In this document: piece by piece, positions 23,359 to 33,110 of the stretch
How positions within the stretch are numbered: position 1 is the stretch's first letter
Layout: every line of letters begins with the position of its first letter
Assembly (NCBI RefSeq): GCF_016406105.1
Contig: NZ_CP066308.1
Span: 879,501-943,500 of the forward strand
From: Brevibacillus composti
GTDB taxonomy: Bacteria > Bacillota > Bacilli > Brevibacillales > Brevibacillaceae
Length of the DNA: 64,000 nucleotides
Reading direction: 5' to 3'
The notes under the pieces: generated by a model
The model's database searches: none
Seen by the model: the letters and a program-made list of their open reading frames with translations, nothing else
What the model was told of the DNA's origin: nothing
Position numbers and translations under genes: made by a program

Positions 23359-24951
23359 ATGATGAATGATCCCGTTATTTTTACCGTAGTCGTGGCAGTC
23401 GTCAGCGTGTTTGTCGTGCTGGGCATTGCATTCTGGGCCCGCTACAAAACGGTCGGCGCTGATGAAGCCATGATCGTGACTGGCAGCTTTTTGGGCAGCA
23501 AAAATGTCCTGAGCGATGAGACTGGAAGGAAGATGAAAATTGTGCGAGGCGGCGGCGCTTTTATCCTGCCGATTTTCCAACAAGCCAATTTCCTCAGCCT
23601 CTTGTCGCACAAGCTGGATGTATCCACACCCGAGGTCTACACCGAACAGGGCGTTCCGGTGATGGCTGACGGCGTGGCGATTATCAAGGTAGGCGGATCG
23701 ATCGATGACATCGCGACGGCCGCCGAGCAGTTCATGGGCAAAAGCGATGACGCGCTGAAGCAAGAGGCGCAGGAGGTCCTGGAAGGCTATCTGCGTGCCA
23801 TTCTGGGCAGCATGACGGTCGAGGAGATCTACAAGAATCGGGAGCGTTTCGCCCAGGAAGTGCAGGCGGTAGCCGCAAAAGACCTGAAAAAGATGGGTCT
23901 CTCCGTCGTCAGCTTTACGATTAAGGATGTTCGCGATAAAAACGGCTACCTGCAAGCGCTGGGAATCCCGCAAATCGCTGCCGTGAAGAGGGACGCGATG
24001 ATCTCCCAGGCGGAAGCGGACAAGGAAGCGCGGATCAAGCAGGCGCAGGCGGAGCAGGAAGCGCGCAAGGCCGAGCTGTTGAAGGAGACGCATATCGCCG
24101 AGTCGGAAAAGGAGAAGGAACTGAAGATTGCGGCGTTTAAGCAGGAGCAGGATAAAGCCCGGGCATCCGCAGACCAAGCCTATAAGCTGCAGGAAGCCGT
24201 CGCCAAGCAGCAGGTGACGGAAGAGGAAATGAAGATCGAGATCGTCCGCAAGCAAAAAGAGATTGAGCTGGAGGAAAAGGAAATTCTGCGCCGCGAGCGG
24301 CAGTATGACGCCGAGGTGAAGAAGAAGGCAGACGCCGACCGCTATGCGGTGGAGCAAGCGGCGGAAGCGGAGAAGGCGAAGAAGATCCGCGAAGCAGACG
24401 CCCTCAAGTACCGCATCGAGGCGGAGGCAAAAGCGCAGGCGGAGCAAAAGAGACTGGAAGGTCTGGCCATCGCCGAAGCGGAGAAGGCGCGCGGTACGGC
24501 GGAAGCCGAAGTGACCCGTTTGAAGCTCGAAGCGGAAGCGGAAGGGAAAGAGAAGCTGGCGCAAGCATTCGAAAAATTCGGTCAGGCCGCGGTTCTCGAC
24601 ATCATCGCCAAGATGCTGCCTGAACTGGCTGAGAAAATTGCCGAGCCGATGAAGGCGATCGACAAAGTGACGATCGTCGATGCCGGCGGCGGCCAGGGAG
24701 ACGGTGTGAATCGCCTCAGCGGCAACGTCACGAAGCTGATGGCCCAATTGCCGGAAATGGTAAAGGATGTCTCGGGCGTGGATATGAACCGGATTATCGC
24801 CGGGTTCATGAAAGCGGAACCGAGCGATCCGGCGGCTCTCAAGCAAGCGGCGGAAAAGCTGCTCGGCAGCCAGTCCGCTTCGGAGGCGGCAGCCACTGTC
24901 GCCGCCAGCGATTCGCCACAGGCGTCTCCTGATCAGCCCGCGCAGTCCTAG
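23359..24951 (+). CDS. floT: Flotillin FloT (YuaG-like)
   Basis: A 530-residue SPFH protein. An N-terminal membrane hairpin (FTVVVAVVSVFVVLGIAFWA) is followed by the SPFH/PHB domain (GGGAFILPIFQQANFLSLL) to about residue 200. A long Glu/Ala/Lys-rich coiled coil (residues about 210-400) and the flotillin tail (KFGQAAVLDIIAKMLPELAE) follow. It scaffolds lipid microdomains and works with NfeD. ATG 23359 has AAGGAGAG upstream; GTG 23353 is possible. Confidence 0.9.
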   Translation: MMNDPVIFTVVVAVVSVFVVLGIAFWARYKTVGADEAMIVTGSFLGSKNVLSDETGRKMKIVRGGGAFILPIFQQANFLSLLSHKLDVSTPEVYTEQGVPVMADGVAIIKVGGSIDDIATAAEQFMGKSDDALKQEAQEVLEGYLRAILGSMTVEEIYKNRERFAQEVQAVAAKDLKKMGLSVVSFTIKDVRDKNGYLQALGIPQIAAVKRDAMISQAEADKEARIKQAQAEQEARKAELLKETHIAESEKEKELKIAAFKQEQDKARASADQAYKLQEAVAKQQVTEEEMKIEIVRKQKEIELEEKEILRRERQYDAEVKKKADADRYAVEQAAEAEKAKKIREADALKYRIEAEAKAQAEQKRLEGLAIAEAEKARGTAEAEVTRLKLEAEAEGKEKLAQAFEKFGQAAVLDIIAKMLPELAEKIAEPMKAIDKVTIVDAGGGQGDGVNRLSGNVTKLMAQLPEMVKDVSGVDMNRIIAGFMKAEPSDPAALKQAAEKLLGSQSASEAAATVAASDSPQASPDQPAQS

Positions 24952-24970
24952 GGCCGACAAAAAGCAGGGA

Positions 24971-25444
24971 TTAGCTGCGAATGGCTGAGCCTGAGGAGTG
25001 ATGGCCGAGCAACTGGAAGGGCCGCTCCACAAACCGTCCCTCCGTCCACTGGTAGAGCTTGAGTTGGGGATCTGTCTGGACCGGGCCCAAGATCCAGTAG
25101 CCGAGTTGCGGATAATGCCATCCTTCCCGATCGGCGAGCGAGGGCAGGGGCGGAGCTGTCGGATGGCTGTGCAGAACGCCCAGCCACTGCTGCCCTTCGG
25201 ACTGGATCGCGCGCAGGGCGCGCAGAAAAACCGGACCGTCCCAGGAAAAGGCGACGCTGCTGGGCGTGGCGGAGGGCAGGGGAAAATGGCCGGTAATGGT
25301 GGCCTCTCTCCCCGTCAACAAAGCTGAATATTCCATCGGAAACGCCTCTTTGGCTTCGGCCAGGAGGCGTATCGCTACTTTTCCGTCCAAACATGTTTTG
25401 GTATGCTTAAACCCAAAGGGTTCGCCGAGAAGACCGGGATACAC
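24971..25444 (-). CDS. JAMM/MPN-domain metalloprotease-like protein
   Basis: About 157 residues with a JAMM zinc site: Glu in PMEYSALLTG, HSHP, and the following PSLADREG (HxHPx7SxxD pattern). Family members cut isopeptide or thiocarboxylate-linked proteins, for example Mec+/RadC-like or sulfur-carrier processing enzymes. GTG 25444 with AGGAGG about 10 bases upstream is chosen; longer in-frame starts exist. It is divergent from the yunF remnant and convergent with floT. Confidence 0.75.
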   Translation of the reverse strand: MYPGLLGEPFGFKHTKTCLDGKVAIRLLAEAKEAFPMEYSALLTGREATITGHFPLPSATPSSVAFSWDGPVFLRALRAIQSEGQQWLGVLHSHPTAPPLPSLADREGWHYPQLGYWILGPVQTDPQLKLYQWTEGRFVERPFQLLGHHSSGSAIRS

Positions 25445-25475
25445 TGAACATCTACCTCCTGGAGGCTGATTGTTG

Positions 25476-26078
25476 ATGAATCGCATTCACGTGGGGGTGT
25501 GCGGCTGGGGAGACCACCACGAACTATACACCCAGGGAGTCCGCAGCCGGGACAAGCTGTCTGTATACGCCAGCCATTTTCCCATCGTCGAGCTGGACAG
25601 CTCCTTTTACGCCATTTTACCACAAGCCCATTACCAGACCTGGGTTAGGGAGACGCCTGCCGGCTTTGGCTTTATCGTCAAACCGTTTCAGGCCATGACC
25701 AGAGCTGCTGCGCACCCTGGAGGCGGTCCACGTGCTCTGTGACGAGCCGCAGGCGGGGGCAGGCAGCGTCCCGATCGTCGAGGCGGACGAGCACAGAGAT
25801 GGCGCTTGTTCGCTTCCACGGCCGCAATGTGGCCGGCTGGCGCGATCCCGGCGGGGGGCAAAACTGGAGGAGATGTCCGCTATTTGTACCGCTATTCGGT
25901 GGACGAGCTGGCAGAATGGGTGCCTCGCATCCACAGGATCGCCGCGCAGACAAAAGAAGTTTCCATCCTGTTTAACAACAACTCCGGCGGGGATGCAGTC
26001 GGGAACGCCAAGCAGTTCATGAAGATGCTGGGCGTCGATCCCACGGGACTCAACCCCCGTCAATTGGAGCTCTTCTGA
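25476..26078 (+). pseudogene. yunF: DUF72 (YunF-like) gene, decayed
   Basis: ATG 25476 opens a good DUF72 N-terminus (HVGVCGWGDHHELYTQGVR, FPIVELDSSFYAILPQA) that runs to KPFQAMT and then meets a stop at 25742. Later parts of the same family appear in other frames: VHVLCDEPQAGAGSVPIV (about 25720), LVRFHGRNVAGWRDPGGG (about 25810) and VRYLYRYSVDELAEW to LFNNNSGGD and the normal end RQLELF at 26078. So there are at least three frame changes. The family part between the N-terminal block and CDEPQAG, normally about 70 residues, is missing. Confidence 0.75.
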
Positions 26079-26122
26079 CCGCGAGAGAGTCAGAGGGCTT
26101 CGCGCAGAAAGAAGGGTAGCAG

Positions 26123-26947
26123 ATGTTTTACGGATTGGCAGTCATGTTTTTGGTCATCGGCCTGTTTGCAGGGATTGTGGGCAGCATCGCAGGACTGGGC
26201 GGCGGGATGTTTTTCGTTCCGGCCCTGCTTTATTTGGGCAATGATTATCTCCCCGGCTCCGTCAGCCCGCAGGTAGCCGCCGGAACGTCATTAATCGTCA
26301 TCGGCGTGACGGCCTTGTCCTCCTCGATTTCTTATCTCAAGCAGAAGCGAGTGGACATCCAAAGCGCCTTGCTCTTTTTTTTAGGCAGCGCCCCTGGTGC
26401 TATCATAGGTGTCTATTTGAATACATTATTGCCAATCAAGGCGTTTACGCTGATGTTTGGCTTGTTTCAGCTGAGCATGTTCATCTTGATGATGGTCAAA
26501 GACAAAATCAAGCCCCGCAGCATTAATTGGGAGGTCCGCCGACAATTTGTCGATTCGGATGGCGTAGAGCATGAATATGGATACAGACGCTCGGTGGTCG
26601 TCTTCGTCGCCTTTCTCGTCGGAATCACTTCTTCACTCTTTGGAGTAGGCGGCGGCATACTGATGGTCCCGGCGATGATCATCCTGTTCCGTTTTCCCCC
26701 GCATATTGCCGCAGCCACTTCCATGCTCGTCATCTTTTTCTCCGCCATGGTCGGCTCGGCTACCAATATCATCCACGATCATGTGAACTGGCTGTACGCG
26801 GCGCTGCTCGCACCCGGCGCTTGGATCGGCGGCAATCTGGGGACGCTGATCGCGAGGCGGATGAAGGGGAAAACCGTCGTTTTGCTGTTGCGGGTATTGA
26901 TTTTGGGAATGGCCATTCAGATGATTGGCGAGGCGGTAATCAAATAA
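26123..26947 (+). CDS. yunE: TauE/SafE-family membrane transporter (YunE-like)
   Basis: A 274-residue protein with two repeats of the family motif: GIVGSIAGLGGGMFFVPALL near the N-terminus and GITSSLFGVGGGILMVPAMI in the second half. Seven to eight membrane helices are predicted. The family exports sulfite or sulfonate-like anions; substrate is unknown. It lies between yunF and yunD as in B. subtilis. Confidence 0.85.
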   Translation: MFYGLAVMFLVIGLFAGIVGSIAGLGGGMFFVPALLYLGNDYLPGSVSPQVAAGTSLIVIGVTALSSSISYLKQKRVDIQSALLFFLGSAPGAIIGVYLNTLLPIKAFTLMFGLFQLSMFILMMVKDKIKPRSINWEVRRQFVDSDGVEHEYGYRRSVVVFVAFLVGITSSLFGVGGGILMVPAMIILFRFPPHIAAATSMLVIFFSAMVGSATNIIHDHVNWLYAALLAPGAWIGGNLGTLIARRMKGKTVVLLLRVLILGMAIQMIGEAVIK

Positions 26948-27016
26948 AGCAGCAAGGCCATACGAGAGAGAGCCGTTTTACAGGGGAGAAACCTGTGAGA
27001 AGAGGGAGGGAAGGTC

Positions 27017-28456
27017 GTGGCGGACACCTGTACCTTGCATATTTTGCACACCAATGATTTGCACAGCCACTTTGGCAGCATGCCGTCGATCGCATCGTGT
27101 CTCAGATTGCACCGGGAGCAATGGGAAGCCCTGGGGGAACATGTGCTGACCGTCGACATCGGCGACCATGCCGACCGGATGGACGTGAAAACAGAAGCGA
27201 CCTGGGGCCAGGTAAACGTAGATGTGCTCAACCACAGCGGTTACCAGTACGTGACGATCGGCAATAACGAGGGAATCACGTTTCCCAAGGAGAAATTAGA
27301 TGCCCTGTATGAGAAGGCCAGCTTTACGGTCGTGCTGGGAAATCTGTTCGAACTCGCCACGGGAGAGGTTCCGCATTGGGCGGTGAGCCACGCCATCCAC
27401 CAATGGGAGGATTTGTGCGTGGGCATCTTGGGGGCAACGGCATCGTTTCCGCTCTTTTACAAAATGCTGGGCTGGGAAGCGCGAGATCCCCTCGAACAGC
27501 TGCGGCAACAGGTGGCCGCGCTCCGTCCCCACGTCGATGTGATCATCCTGATGTCCCATCTCGGCTATCCCGAAGATTGCCGGCTGGCCCGAGAGTTGGA
27601 CGGAGTAGACATCATTTTGGGCGCGCACACGCATCACCAGCTGGAGCATGGAGAGCGCATCGGGAAGACGCTGATCGCGCAGACTGGGGTGCTGGGCAAA
27701 AAGGTAGGCCATGTCCGGCTGGTATGGGATCGCCAGGCCAAGCAGGTGATGGAAGCCTCTGCGGAGCTGTTTGCCTCCGAGGCGTACCTGCCGGAGCGAG
27801 AGCTGGCGGAATACCTCGCCCAAAAACAGCTGCTGACCGAAGAGATGCTGGAGCAGACAGCCGTCCAGCTCGCTGTCGATCTCGACGTCTCCTGGATGGA
27901 GGAGACCGTCTTTGGATCGGTATTGGCCGCTTCGTTGCGGAAGTGGACGAAGGCCGAGGTGGGGATGGCCAATAACGGCCTTTTGCTCGCGCCGCTTTCC
28001 AAGGGAAAGGTGAGCTATCGCGATTTGCTCCGCTGCTTGCCCCATCCGATCAAGCCTTGTGCCGTCTCACTCTCAGGCGAGCAGCTCTGGAGGTTGCTGG
28101 CGCAATCCATCCAGCCGGAGACCGTGCGGCGGGAATTGCGCGGATTCGGCTTCCGGGGGAAAGTGACAGGCTGGATGGGGATCGATGGCCTTCAGGTCTG
28201 GTACGAAGAGGGAGAGCAGCCGAGGATTACCCGAATCGAGGTAAATGGCGAACTGCTCGACAAGGAGCGGAGCTACCGGGTGGGCACCGTGGATATGTTT
28301 ATGCTGAACCGCCTTTTTCCCGATCTGGCAGAGGGGGAGCACGTCCGTTTTTACCTGCCGGAGATGCTGCGCGAGATCCTCGCCCAGACATTGGGAGACG
28401 CCGAGCTGCTGGCCGCCGCCCAGAAGCCGCGGTGGTTGATGATGGCCAGCTCCTGA
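27017..28456 (+). CDS. yunD: 5'-nucleotidase/2',3'-cyclic phosphodiesterase-type metallophosphatase (YunD)
   Basis: A 479-residue UshA-like protein without a signal peptide, so probably cytoplasmic. The N-terminal metallophosphatase domain shows HTNDLHSHFG, DIGDHADRMD, GNNE, SHLGYP and GAHTHHQLEHG. The C-terminal nucleotidase domain starts about residue 300 (FGSVLAASLRKW, GMANNGLLL). GTG 27017 with GAGGGAGGG upstream. Confidence 0.87.
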   Translation: MADTCTLHILHTNDLHSHFGSMPSIASCLRLHREQWEALGEHVLTVDIGDHADRMDVKTEATWGQVNVDVLNHSGYQYVTIGNNEGITFPKEKLDALYEKASFTVVLGNLFELATGEVPHWAVSHAIHQWEDLCVGILGATASFPLFYKMLGWEARDPLEQLRQQVAALRPHVDVIILMSHLGYPEDCRLARELDGVDIILGAHTHHQLEHGERIGKTLIAQTGVLGKKVGHVRLVWDRQAKQVMEASAELFASEAYLPERELAEYLAQKQLLTEEMLEQTAVQLAVDLDVSWMEETVFGSVLAASLRKWTKAEVGMANNGLLLAPLSKGKVSYRDLLRCLPHPIKPCAVSLSGEQLWRLLAQSIQPETVRRELRGFGFRGKVTGWMGIDGLQVWYEEGEQPRITRIEVNGELLDKERSYRVGTVDMFMLNRLFPDLAEGEHVRFYLPEMLREILAQTLGDAELLAAAQKPRWLMMASS

Positions 28457-28534
28457 CACAGATCGGACGCTGATCGGATGCAGATCAGTCCCGCAACTGG
28501 GGCATGCTAACAGGGAAAAAAGGAGGAGGCAGCC

Positions 28535-28774
28535 ATGCGGTTTTTAGACGAAGTATACGAATTGTACAAAGGGCATTTCAACGGTGCGGAGGAAGACATC
28601 GTGGCCGTGATCGTCGGACTCTTGGAAGAGCAGTCGCACGAGGATCTGCTGAAGCTGGTGGCGGAAATGGACGAAGATGAGCTGTTTCATATGCTGGCGT
28701 CGTATATGGTCGAGGTCATGAAGCGCAAGGTAGCCATGGATGATGAACGGCCTTCCCCTGCTATCCTGCATTAG
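28535..28774 (+). CDS. DUF6154-like small protein
   Basis: A 79-residue acidic helical protein (FLDEVYELYKGHFNGAEEDI, LLKLVAEMDEDELFHMLASY) located between yunD and yunC, as in related Bacillales. AAAGGAGGAGG precedes ATG 28535. Function unknown. Confidence 0.75.
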   Translation: MRFLDEVYELYKGHFNGAEEDIVAVIVGLLEEQSHEDLLKLVAEMDEDELFHMLASYMVEVMKRKVAMDDERPSPAILH

Positions 28775-28854
28775 GCACAGACACCACTTGCGGGCGAATG
28801 ACATACGATGGTAACGCGCCTGTGTGTAAAGCGAAAAGAAGGAGGAATCTCAAG

Positions 28855-29157
28855 ATGATGGAAGTACAACCCATCCACTTTTCAGAGGGAACGGCCATCG
28901 CTGTCACGGTTCGCTTGCCCAAGACTACACTGCTGGCGGTTACAACCGATAAGGGATATATTATGTGCGGTGCCCTGGATGTCGGACTGTTAAATGAAAA
29001 ACTGGCCGACCGGGAGATCATTGCCGGCAGGGCCGTCGGCGTCAAGACCATCGAGCAATTGTTGGACGCGCCGCTGGAATCGGTGACGGTCACCGCCGAG
29101 AAACTGGGCATTACGGCCGGAACCATTGGCCGAGACGCCATACGCCGGATGTTTTAA
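28855..29157 (+). CDS. yunC: DUF1805 protein YunC
   Basis: A 100-residue protein with the YunC core TVRLPKTTLLAVTTDKGYIM, CGALDVGLLNEKLADREIIA and GRAVGVKTIEQLLDAPL. ATG 28855 has AAGGAGG at good spacing. The family has a known fold but no known function. Confidence 0.87.
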   Translation: MMEVQPIHFSEGTAIAVTVRLPKTTLLAVTTDKGYIMCGALDVGLLNEKLADREIIAGRAVGVKTIEQLLDAPLESVTVTAEKLGITAGTIGRDAIRRMF

Positions 29158-29162
29158 TCCTG

Positions 29163-29196
29163 AAAACGCCTTTGTCCTTGCGACGAGGCGTTTTTT
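29163..29196 (+). terminator. Terminator after yunC
   Basis: AAAACGCCT and AGGCGTTTT pair, followed by a T6 run. It ends the yunE-yunD-DUF6154-yunC transcript. Confidence 0.75.
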
Positions 29197-29292
29197 CGAC
29201 ATAAATCTACATCATTTGAAAAATACATGTAGAACCGGCTCGAATCGAGCTATAATAGAGTTACTTTTTGGCAGAAAGGCGAAGAATGGATA

Positions 29293-30384
29293 ATGAGACT
29301 GCTCTCTATACATAAATGTCAGCCAGGCAATGTTCTCGCCCGCTCCGTCTACGCGGAGAACGGCACCGTTCTGGTGGGCTCGGGCGTAGAGCTGACCCAG
29401 CGCATGATCGACAGGCTGACCCAGATGAATGTCACCAATCTATACATTCAGGATAGTCGCACAGCGGATATTCAGGTGGAAGCGCCTGTATCCGAAGCAA
29501 CTCGTCGGGAAGCGATGGGATTGATCAACGATGCCTTCCGGGCTTCCAGCCACAGCCCGCAAAAATGGCAGAATATGTTTGCGGACAGGCAATTCGGCCG
29601 GCAGATCCGGCAGGTGCTGAGCCAGGTGCAGGATGAGCTCAAGGGAAAAAACGCGGCGATGAACCTGCTGGCGGATGCCTGTGCGTTTGACCATTATATT
29701 TTTGCGCATTCCTTTAATGTCATGCTCTATTCCACCGCACTCGCGCTCAAATCGGATTTCGGAGAAAAAGAGCTGCTGGAGATCGGCATCGGGGCCATGC
29801 TTCACGACATCGGCAAAATGTCGATACCCGATGAGGTGCTGAAAAAGCCGGGACGCTTAACGGAAGAAGAGTTCCATGTAATGAAAAAGCATACCGAGAT
29901 CGGCTTCGAGATGCTCCGGCGGCAGGAGGAGATTCCGCTCCTGGCTGCCCACTGCGCCTTTCAGCATCACGAACGGCTGGACGGAACAGGGTATCCGCGC
30001 GGGCTCAAGGAGGGAGAAATCCATCCCTACGCCAAATTGATGGCCGTCTGCGATGTCTTTGACGCCCTGACGACCCATCGCGTGTACCGTGCGCCCATGT
30101 TGCCTCACGTCGCGATGGAAATGCTGTACACAGGCGCAGGCACGCTGTTTGACAAAGGCTTCGTGGAGCGCTTCCGCGACACGATCGCGCTGTACCCGCT
30201 GGGCTTGTCCGTCGTGTTGAATACAAAGGAATCGGGCGTCGTCGTCGACTACAACAAGGGCACGCCCAGCAGGCCCGTCGTTCGCATTCTGTACGATGAA
30301 CACGGCCAGCCGGTCGAGCCCTTTGAGTACGACCTGTCCAAGCGCCTCCATCTGATGATCGTCTCCTGCGACGATCTGTTTTAA
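29293..30384 (+). CDS. HD-GYP domain protein, probable c-di-GMP phosphodiesterase
   Basis: A 363-residue protein. Residues about 1-110 form a DUF3391-like N-terminal region. Residues 125-310 form an HD-GYP domain: MLHDIGKMSIPDEVLKKPG (HD), HHERLDGTGYPRGLKEGEI (GYP) and AVCDVFDALTTHRVY. All key residues are present, so c-di-GMP hydrolysis is likely. Upstream, TATAAT (29251-29256) abuts a 13-bp palindrome GCTCGAATCGAGC that could be an operator. Its stop overlaps the corA stop by 3 bp in convergent orientation. Confidence 0.87.
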   Translation: MRLLSIHKCQPGNVLARSVYAENGTVLVGSGVELTQRMIDRLTQMNVTNLYIQDSRTADIQVEAPVSEATRREAMGLINDAFRASSHSPQKWQNMFADRQFGRQIRQVLSQVQDELKGKNAAMNLLADACAFDHYIFAHSFNVMLYSTALALKSDFGEKELLEIGIGAMLHDIGKMSIPDEVLKKPGRLTEEEFHVMKKHTEIGFEMLRRQEEIPLLAAHCAFQHHERLDGTGYPRGLKEGEIHPYAKLMAVCDVFDALTTHRVYRAPMLPHVAMEMLYTGAGTLFDKGFVERFRDTIALYPLGLSVVLNTKESGVVVDYNKGTPSRPVVRILYDEHGQPVEPFEYDLSKRLHLMIVSCDDLF

Positions 30385-31316
30385 AGCCATTCCTTTCGCT
30401 TGAAAATCAGATACATAACTGCACCGAGAGCGGCCATGAAAGCCAGGACGATATAGTAGCCGTGCGGCGACCGCAGCTCGGGCATGTAGTCGAAGTTCAT
30501 GCCGTAGATGCCGGTCACGATGGTCAACGGCATGAAAATGGTCGTCAATGCGGTAAAGATGCGCATGATGTCGTTGGCCCGCCCCGCTACGGACGAGTGG
30601 TAGGCTTCCCGCAGGTTGCCGATTAGTTCGCGAAAGGTCTCAAAGCTCTCGACGATCTTGACTGCATCCTCCAGGAGGTCGCCAAAGTATTTTCGCAGGC
30701 GCTTGTCGATGAGCGGGAGGTCTTTTTTATGCAGCGCGTCGATCAGTTCCCGCTGGGGGAGCAGCATTTTCCGCGCGTAGAGAACCTCGCTTCTCAGCCC
30801 GATGATCTGATGAAGCTGCGTTTTTTTCGCGTTCACCAGGATCTCTTCTTCCAGCTTTTCAATCAGATCTTCTATTTTTTCGATTACGTCAAAATATCGC
30901 TCCACAATGTGATCCACCAGGTAGTAGAGAAAGGAATCCGCATGGTTGATTTCTTTTTCCCGGACGATTTGCAGCATGCGCGGCTGCAGCCCGATATCAT
31001 GCTTGGTGACGGTGATGACGTAGTGGCCGCCGAGAAACAGATTCACTTCATGCAAAAAAATGTCCTGATCGGCCAATTCCACGCTGTTGATCACGATAAA
31101 ATAGTGATCCTCGTATATTTCCAGCTTAGGCCGCTGCTCTTCTTCGTCGATGCAGTCCTCAATCGCCAGATCATGCAGGCCAAACAGCGGCTGCAGGATG
31201 GCCAGGTCAAACAAAGAGGCATCGATCCAGTAAAAACCGTTATTCGGCGGTGTCTGTGTCTGCTCGATATCGTCGATGAGTGTGATCAATCCGTTTTGGA
31301 CAAGCCGAATCTTCAT
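30381..31316 (-). CDS. corA: CorA-family magnesium/divalent cation channel
   Basis: A 311-residue protein. A cytoplasmic alpha/beta domain and long stalk helix (KKTQLHQIIGLRSEVLYARK) are followed by two membrane helices with the pore signature GMNF (VTGIYGMNFDYMPEL) and a basic end. ATG 31316 has AGGAG nine bases upstream; the longer frame upstream is probably not translated. Confidence 0.9.
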   Translation of the reverse strand: MKIRLVQNGLITLIDDIEQTQTPPNNGFYWIDASLFDLAILQPLFGLHDLAIEDCIDEEEQRPKLEIYEDHYFIVINSVELADQDIFLHEVNLFLGGHYVITVTKHDIGLQPRMLQIVREKEINHADSFLYYLVDHIVERYFDVIEKIEDLIEKLEEEILVNAKKTQLHQIIGLRSEVLYARKMLLPQRELIDALHKKDLPLIDKRLRKYFGDLLEDAVKIVESFETFRELIGNLREAYHSSVAGRANDIMRIFTALTTIFMPLTIVTGIYGMNFDYMPELRSPHGYYIVLAFMAALGAVMYLIFKRKEWL

Positions 31317-31745
31317 CCCTTTTGCTCCTGACAATGGTTGATGCAGCGCTGCCCCGCTCCTGTTTTGCCTGTGCCCAGATCCGGGGAAAGACGGTCGCAA
31401 GCAAATAGTCGCAAGCCATGCGCAAGGCGGATTCGCTGGGAGTACGGCGGGCAGTGCTGTGCCGATCCGTGTTCAGGCCGGACCCCTCCTCTTCCTCTTT
31501 TCTATCAGGGTATGAGGCGCCGGTTGTCCGTTAGGCCTTTGCACTTGCATATGGGACCGTCATTCACAAGTCTGGAATAGTGTGCCTCATTTGCCCTCTT
31601 TTGTTGCAAGCTGCGCAAAAACGGAGATAGACGATCCTCCTCTCTGGGCCAAATGATCCAGGAGAGGAATACCAAATACGGATGAATTATTGTATAGTTA
31701 TTAAAGTAATGTGAAATAAGCATGAAGGTAAAGGAGAACATGTCC
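31317..31745. other. 429-bp intergenic region between corA and hemAT
   Basis: No gene could be supported. It must hold the divergent promoters for corA (minus) and hemAT (plus). The last 70 bases are AT-rich (about 31680-31720, with TTGTATAGTTATTAAAG) and are the likely hemAT promoter, but no clear -35/-10 pair stands out. Short open frames on both strands have no ribosome-binding sites. Confidence 0.4.
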
Positions 31746-33056
31746 ATGTGTCCGTTTTCCCGTTTGTTTGACGTGAAAGGCAAGCAGCAGAAAGACTCCT
31801 ACTTCCAGCAGCGGACGGAAAAGGGAGAGTTGAAGCTGGAAAAACAGGCTGAGCTTCACAAGCAATTAGCCATGATCAGCTTGACCGAAGAAGACCTGGC
31901 TGTGGCGAAAATGCTCCAGCCGCTCATTATCCAAAATATTGATGAAATTGTCACCAAATTTTACGCCAATCTTGAGCAGGAAACCAGCTTGATGGAGATC
32001 ATCGAAAAAAACAGCACCATCGACCGGTTGAAACAAACACTGACCCGCCATATTACGGAAATGTTCAGCGGCACGATCGACAGCCAGTACATCGAGCAGC
32101 GGAGCCGCATCGCAATCATGCATCTGAAGATCGGACTGGAACCCAAATGGTATATGTGCGCGTTTCAAAACCTGCTGGTCTCCATCATCGAACTGCTGGA
32201 TCGCCATATTGGAGACAAGGCGGAATTCAAGCGCTCCATCATCGTGACCACAAAGATATTAAATATCGAACAGCAAATCGTACTGGAGGAATACGAGAAC
32301 CAGCATGAGCAAATTCGCCAGGAAACGCAGCGCAAAAAAGACGAGCTGCGCCGCGTGCTCTCCCAATCGGCGCATGAATTGGCCGCCGTCTCGGAGGAGA
32401 CGAGCGCCTCCGTCCAGCAATTGACCGAACAGTCCAACGAGGTATTGAGCTACGTCGAAAAGGGGACCCGTTTCACCGGCAAGGCCCAATCCCTCTCCGA
32501 GGAAGGAAAGGACAAGCTGGAGAATCAACAGCAGCAGATGGGATTGATTCAGCACAGCGCAGAGCGGATCGCGGCGGAGATGCGCACACTGGAAGAGATC
32601 TCGGAAAAGATTCGCGGAATCGTCGATGTGGTGACAGCGATCGCCGAACAGACCAACCTCTTGGCTCTGAATGCGGCGATTGAAGCCGCCCGGGCCGGTG
32701 AGCAGGGGCGCGGATTCGCAGTCGTCGCGGGGGAAGTCCGGAAGCTGGCCGAGCAGACCAAGCACTCTGTCTCGGGCGTAACCGAACTGATCGAAAAGAC
32801 CAATGCCCAGACTGCGAGCCTGTCCGCAGTGGTAGCGGAGGTGCGGAAGCTGGTCGCATCCAGCGCGGCGATGACCAGCGAGACGAACCGGTTCTTTGAC
32901 GAGATTCACGGTGCCGTCAGCGACAGTCAGGAACAGAGCAGACGGATCCAAAAAGAGCTGGAGAACTTCTTCCGCGTCATGGAGGAGATGAGCCAGGCGG
33001 TCTCACAGGTCGCTATCTCAGCCGACCAACTGTCGGAGATGACCGAAAATTTGTAG
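31746..33056 (+). CDS. hemAT: Globin-coupled aerotaxis transducer HemAT
   Basis: A 436-residue soluble chemoreceptor. Residues about 45-185 form the globin sensor ([40 protein letters not shown] with the proximal His). The rest is an MCP signalling domain with the conserved tip [20 protein letters not shown] and [17 protein letters not shown]. It senses oxygen through heme and drives CheA. ATG 31746 fits the AAGGAG at 31731; ATG 31740 is too close. Confidence 0.9.
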   Translation: MCPFSRLFDVKGKQQKDSYFQQRTEKGELKLEKQAELHKQLAMISLTEEDLAVAKMLQPLIIQNIDEIVTKFYANLEQETSLMEIIEKNSTIDRLKQTLTRHITEMFSGTIDSQYIEQRSRIAIMHLKIGLEPKWYMCAFQNLLVSIIELLDRHIGDKAEFKRSIIVTTKILNIEQQIVLEEYENQHEQIRQETQRKKDELRRVLSQSAHELAAVSEETSASVQQLTEQSNEVLSYVEKGTRFTGKAQSLSEEGKDKLENQQQQMGLIQHSAERIAAEMRTLEEISEKIRGIVDVVTAIAEQTNLLALNAAIEAARAGEQGRGFAVVAGEVRKLAEQTKHSVSGVTELIEKTNAQTASLSAVVAEVRKLVASSAAMTSETNRFFDEIHGAVSDSQEQSRRIQKELENFFRVMEEMSQAVSQVAISADQLSEMTENL

Positions 33057-33067
33057 TTGCGAAAGCC

Positions 33068-33110
33068 AACAAGCACATCTCGGATTCAGCCGGGATGTGC
33101 TTGTTTTGTT
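33068..33110. terminator. Terminator overlapping the end of the Crp-like gene
   Basis: AACAAGCACATC (33068-33079) and GATGTGCTTGTT (33094-33105) pair perfectly over 12 bp, with T-rich flanks on the plus side. It ends hemAT, and its stem includes the last codons of the converging Crp-like gene. Confidence 0.7.

Noticed and set aside
23326..25032. 568-codon open frame on the minus strand
   Set aside because: It is antisense to floT. The Arg/Leu-rich, repetitive content is what an E/A/K-rich coiled-coil gene gives when read backwards, and no ribosome-binding site is present.
31505..31783. Minus-strand 92-codon frame upstream of hemAT
   Set aside because: Covers the hemAT start and promoter; no start signal or family pattern.
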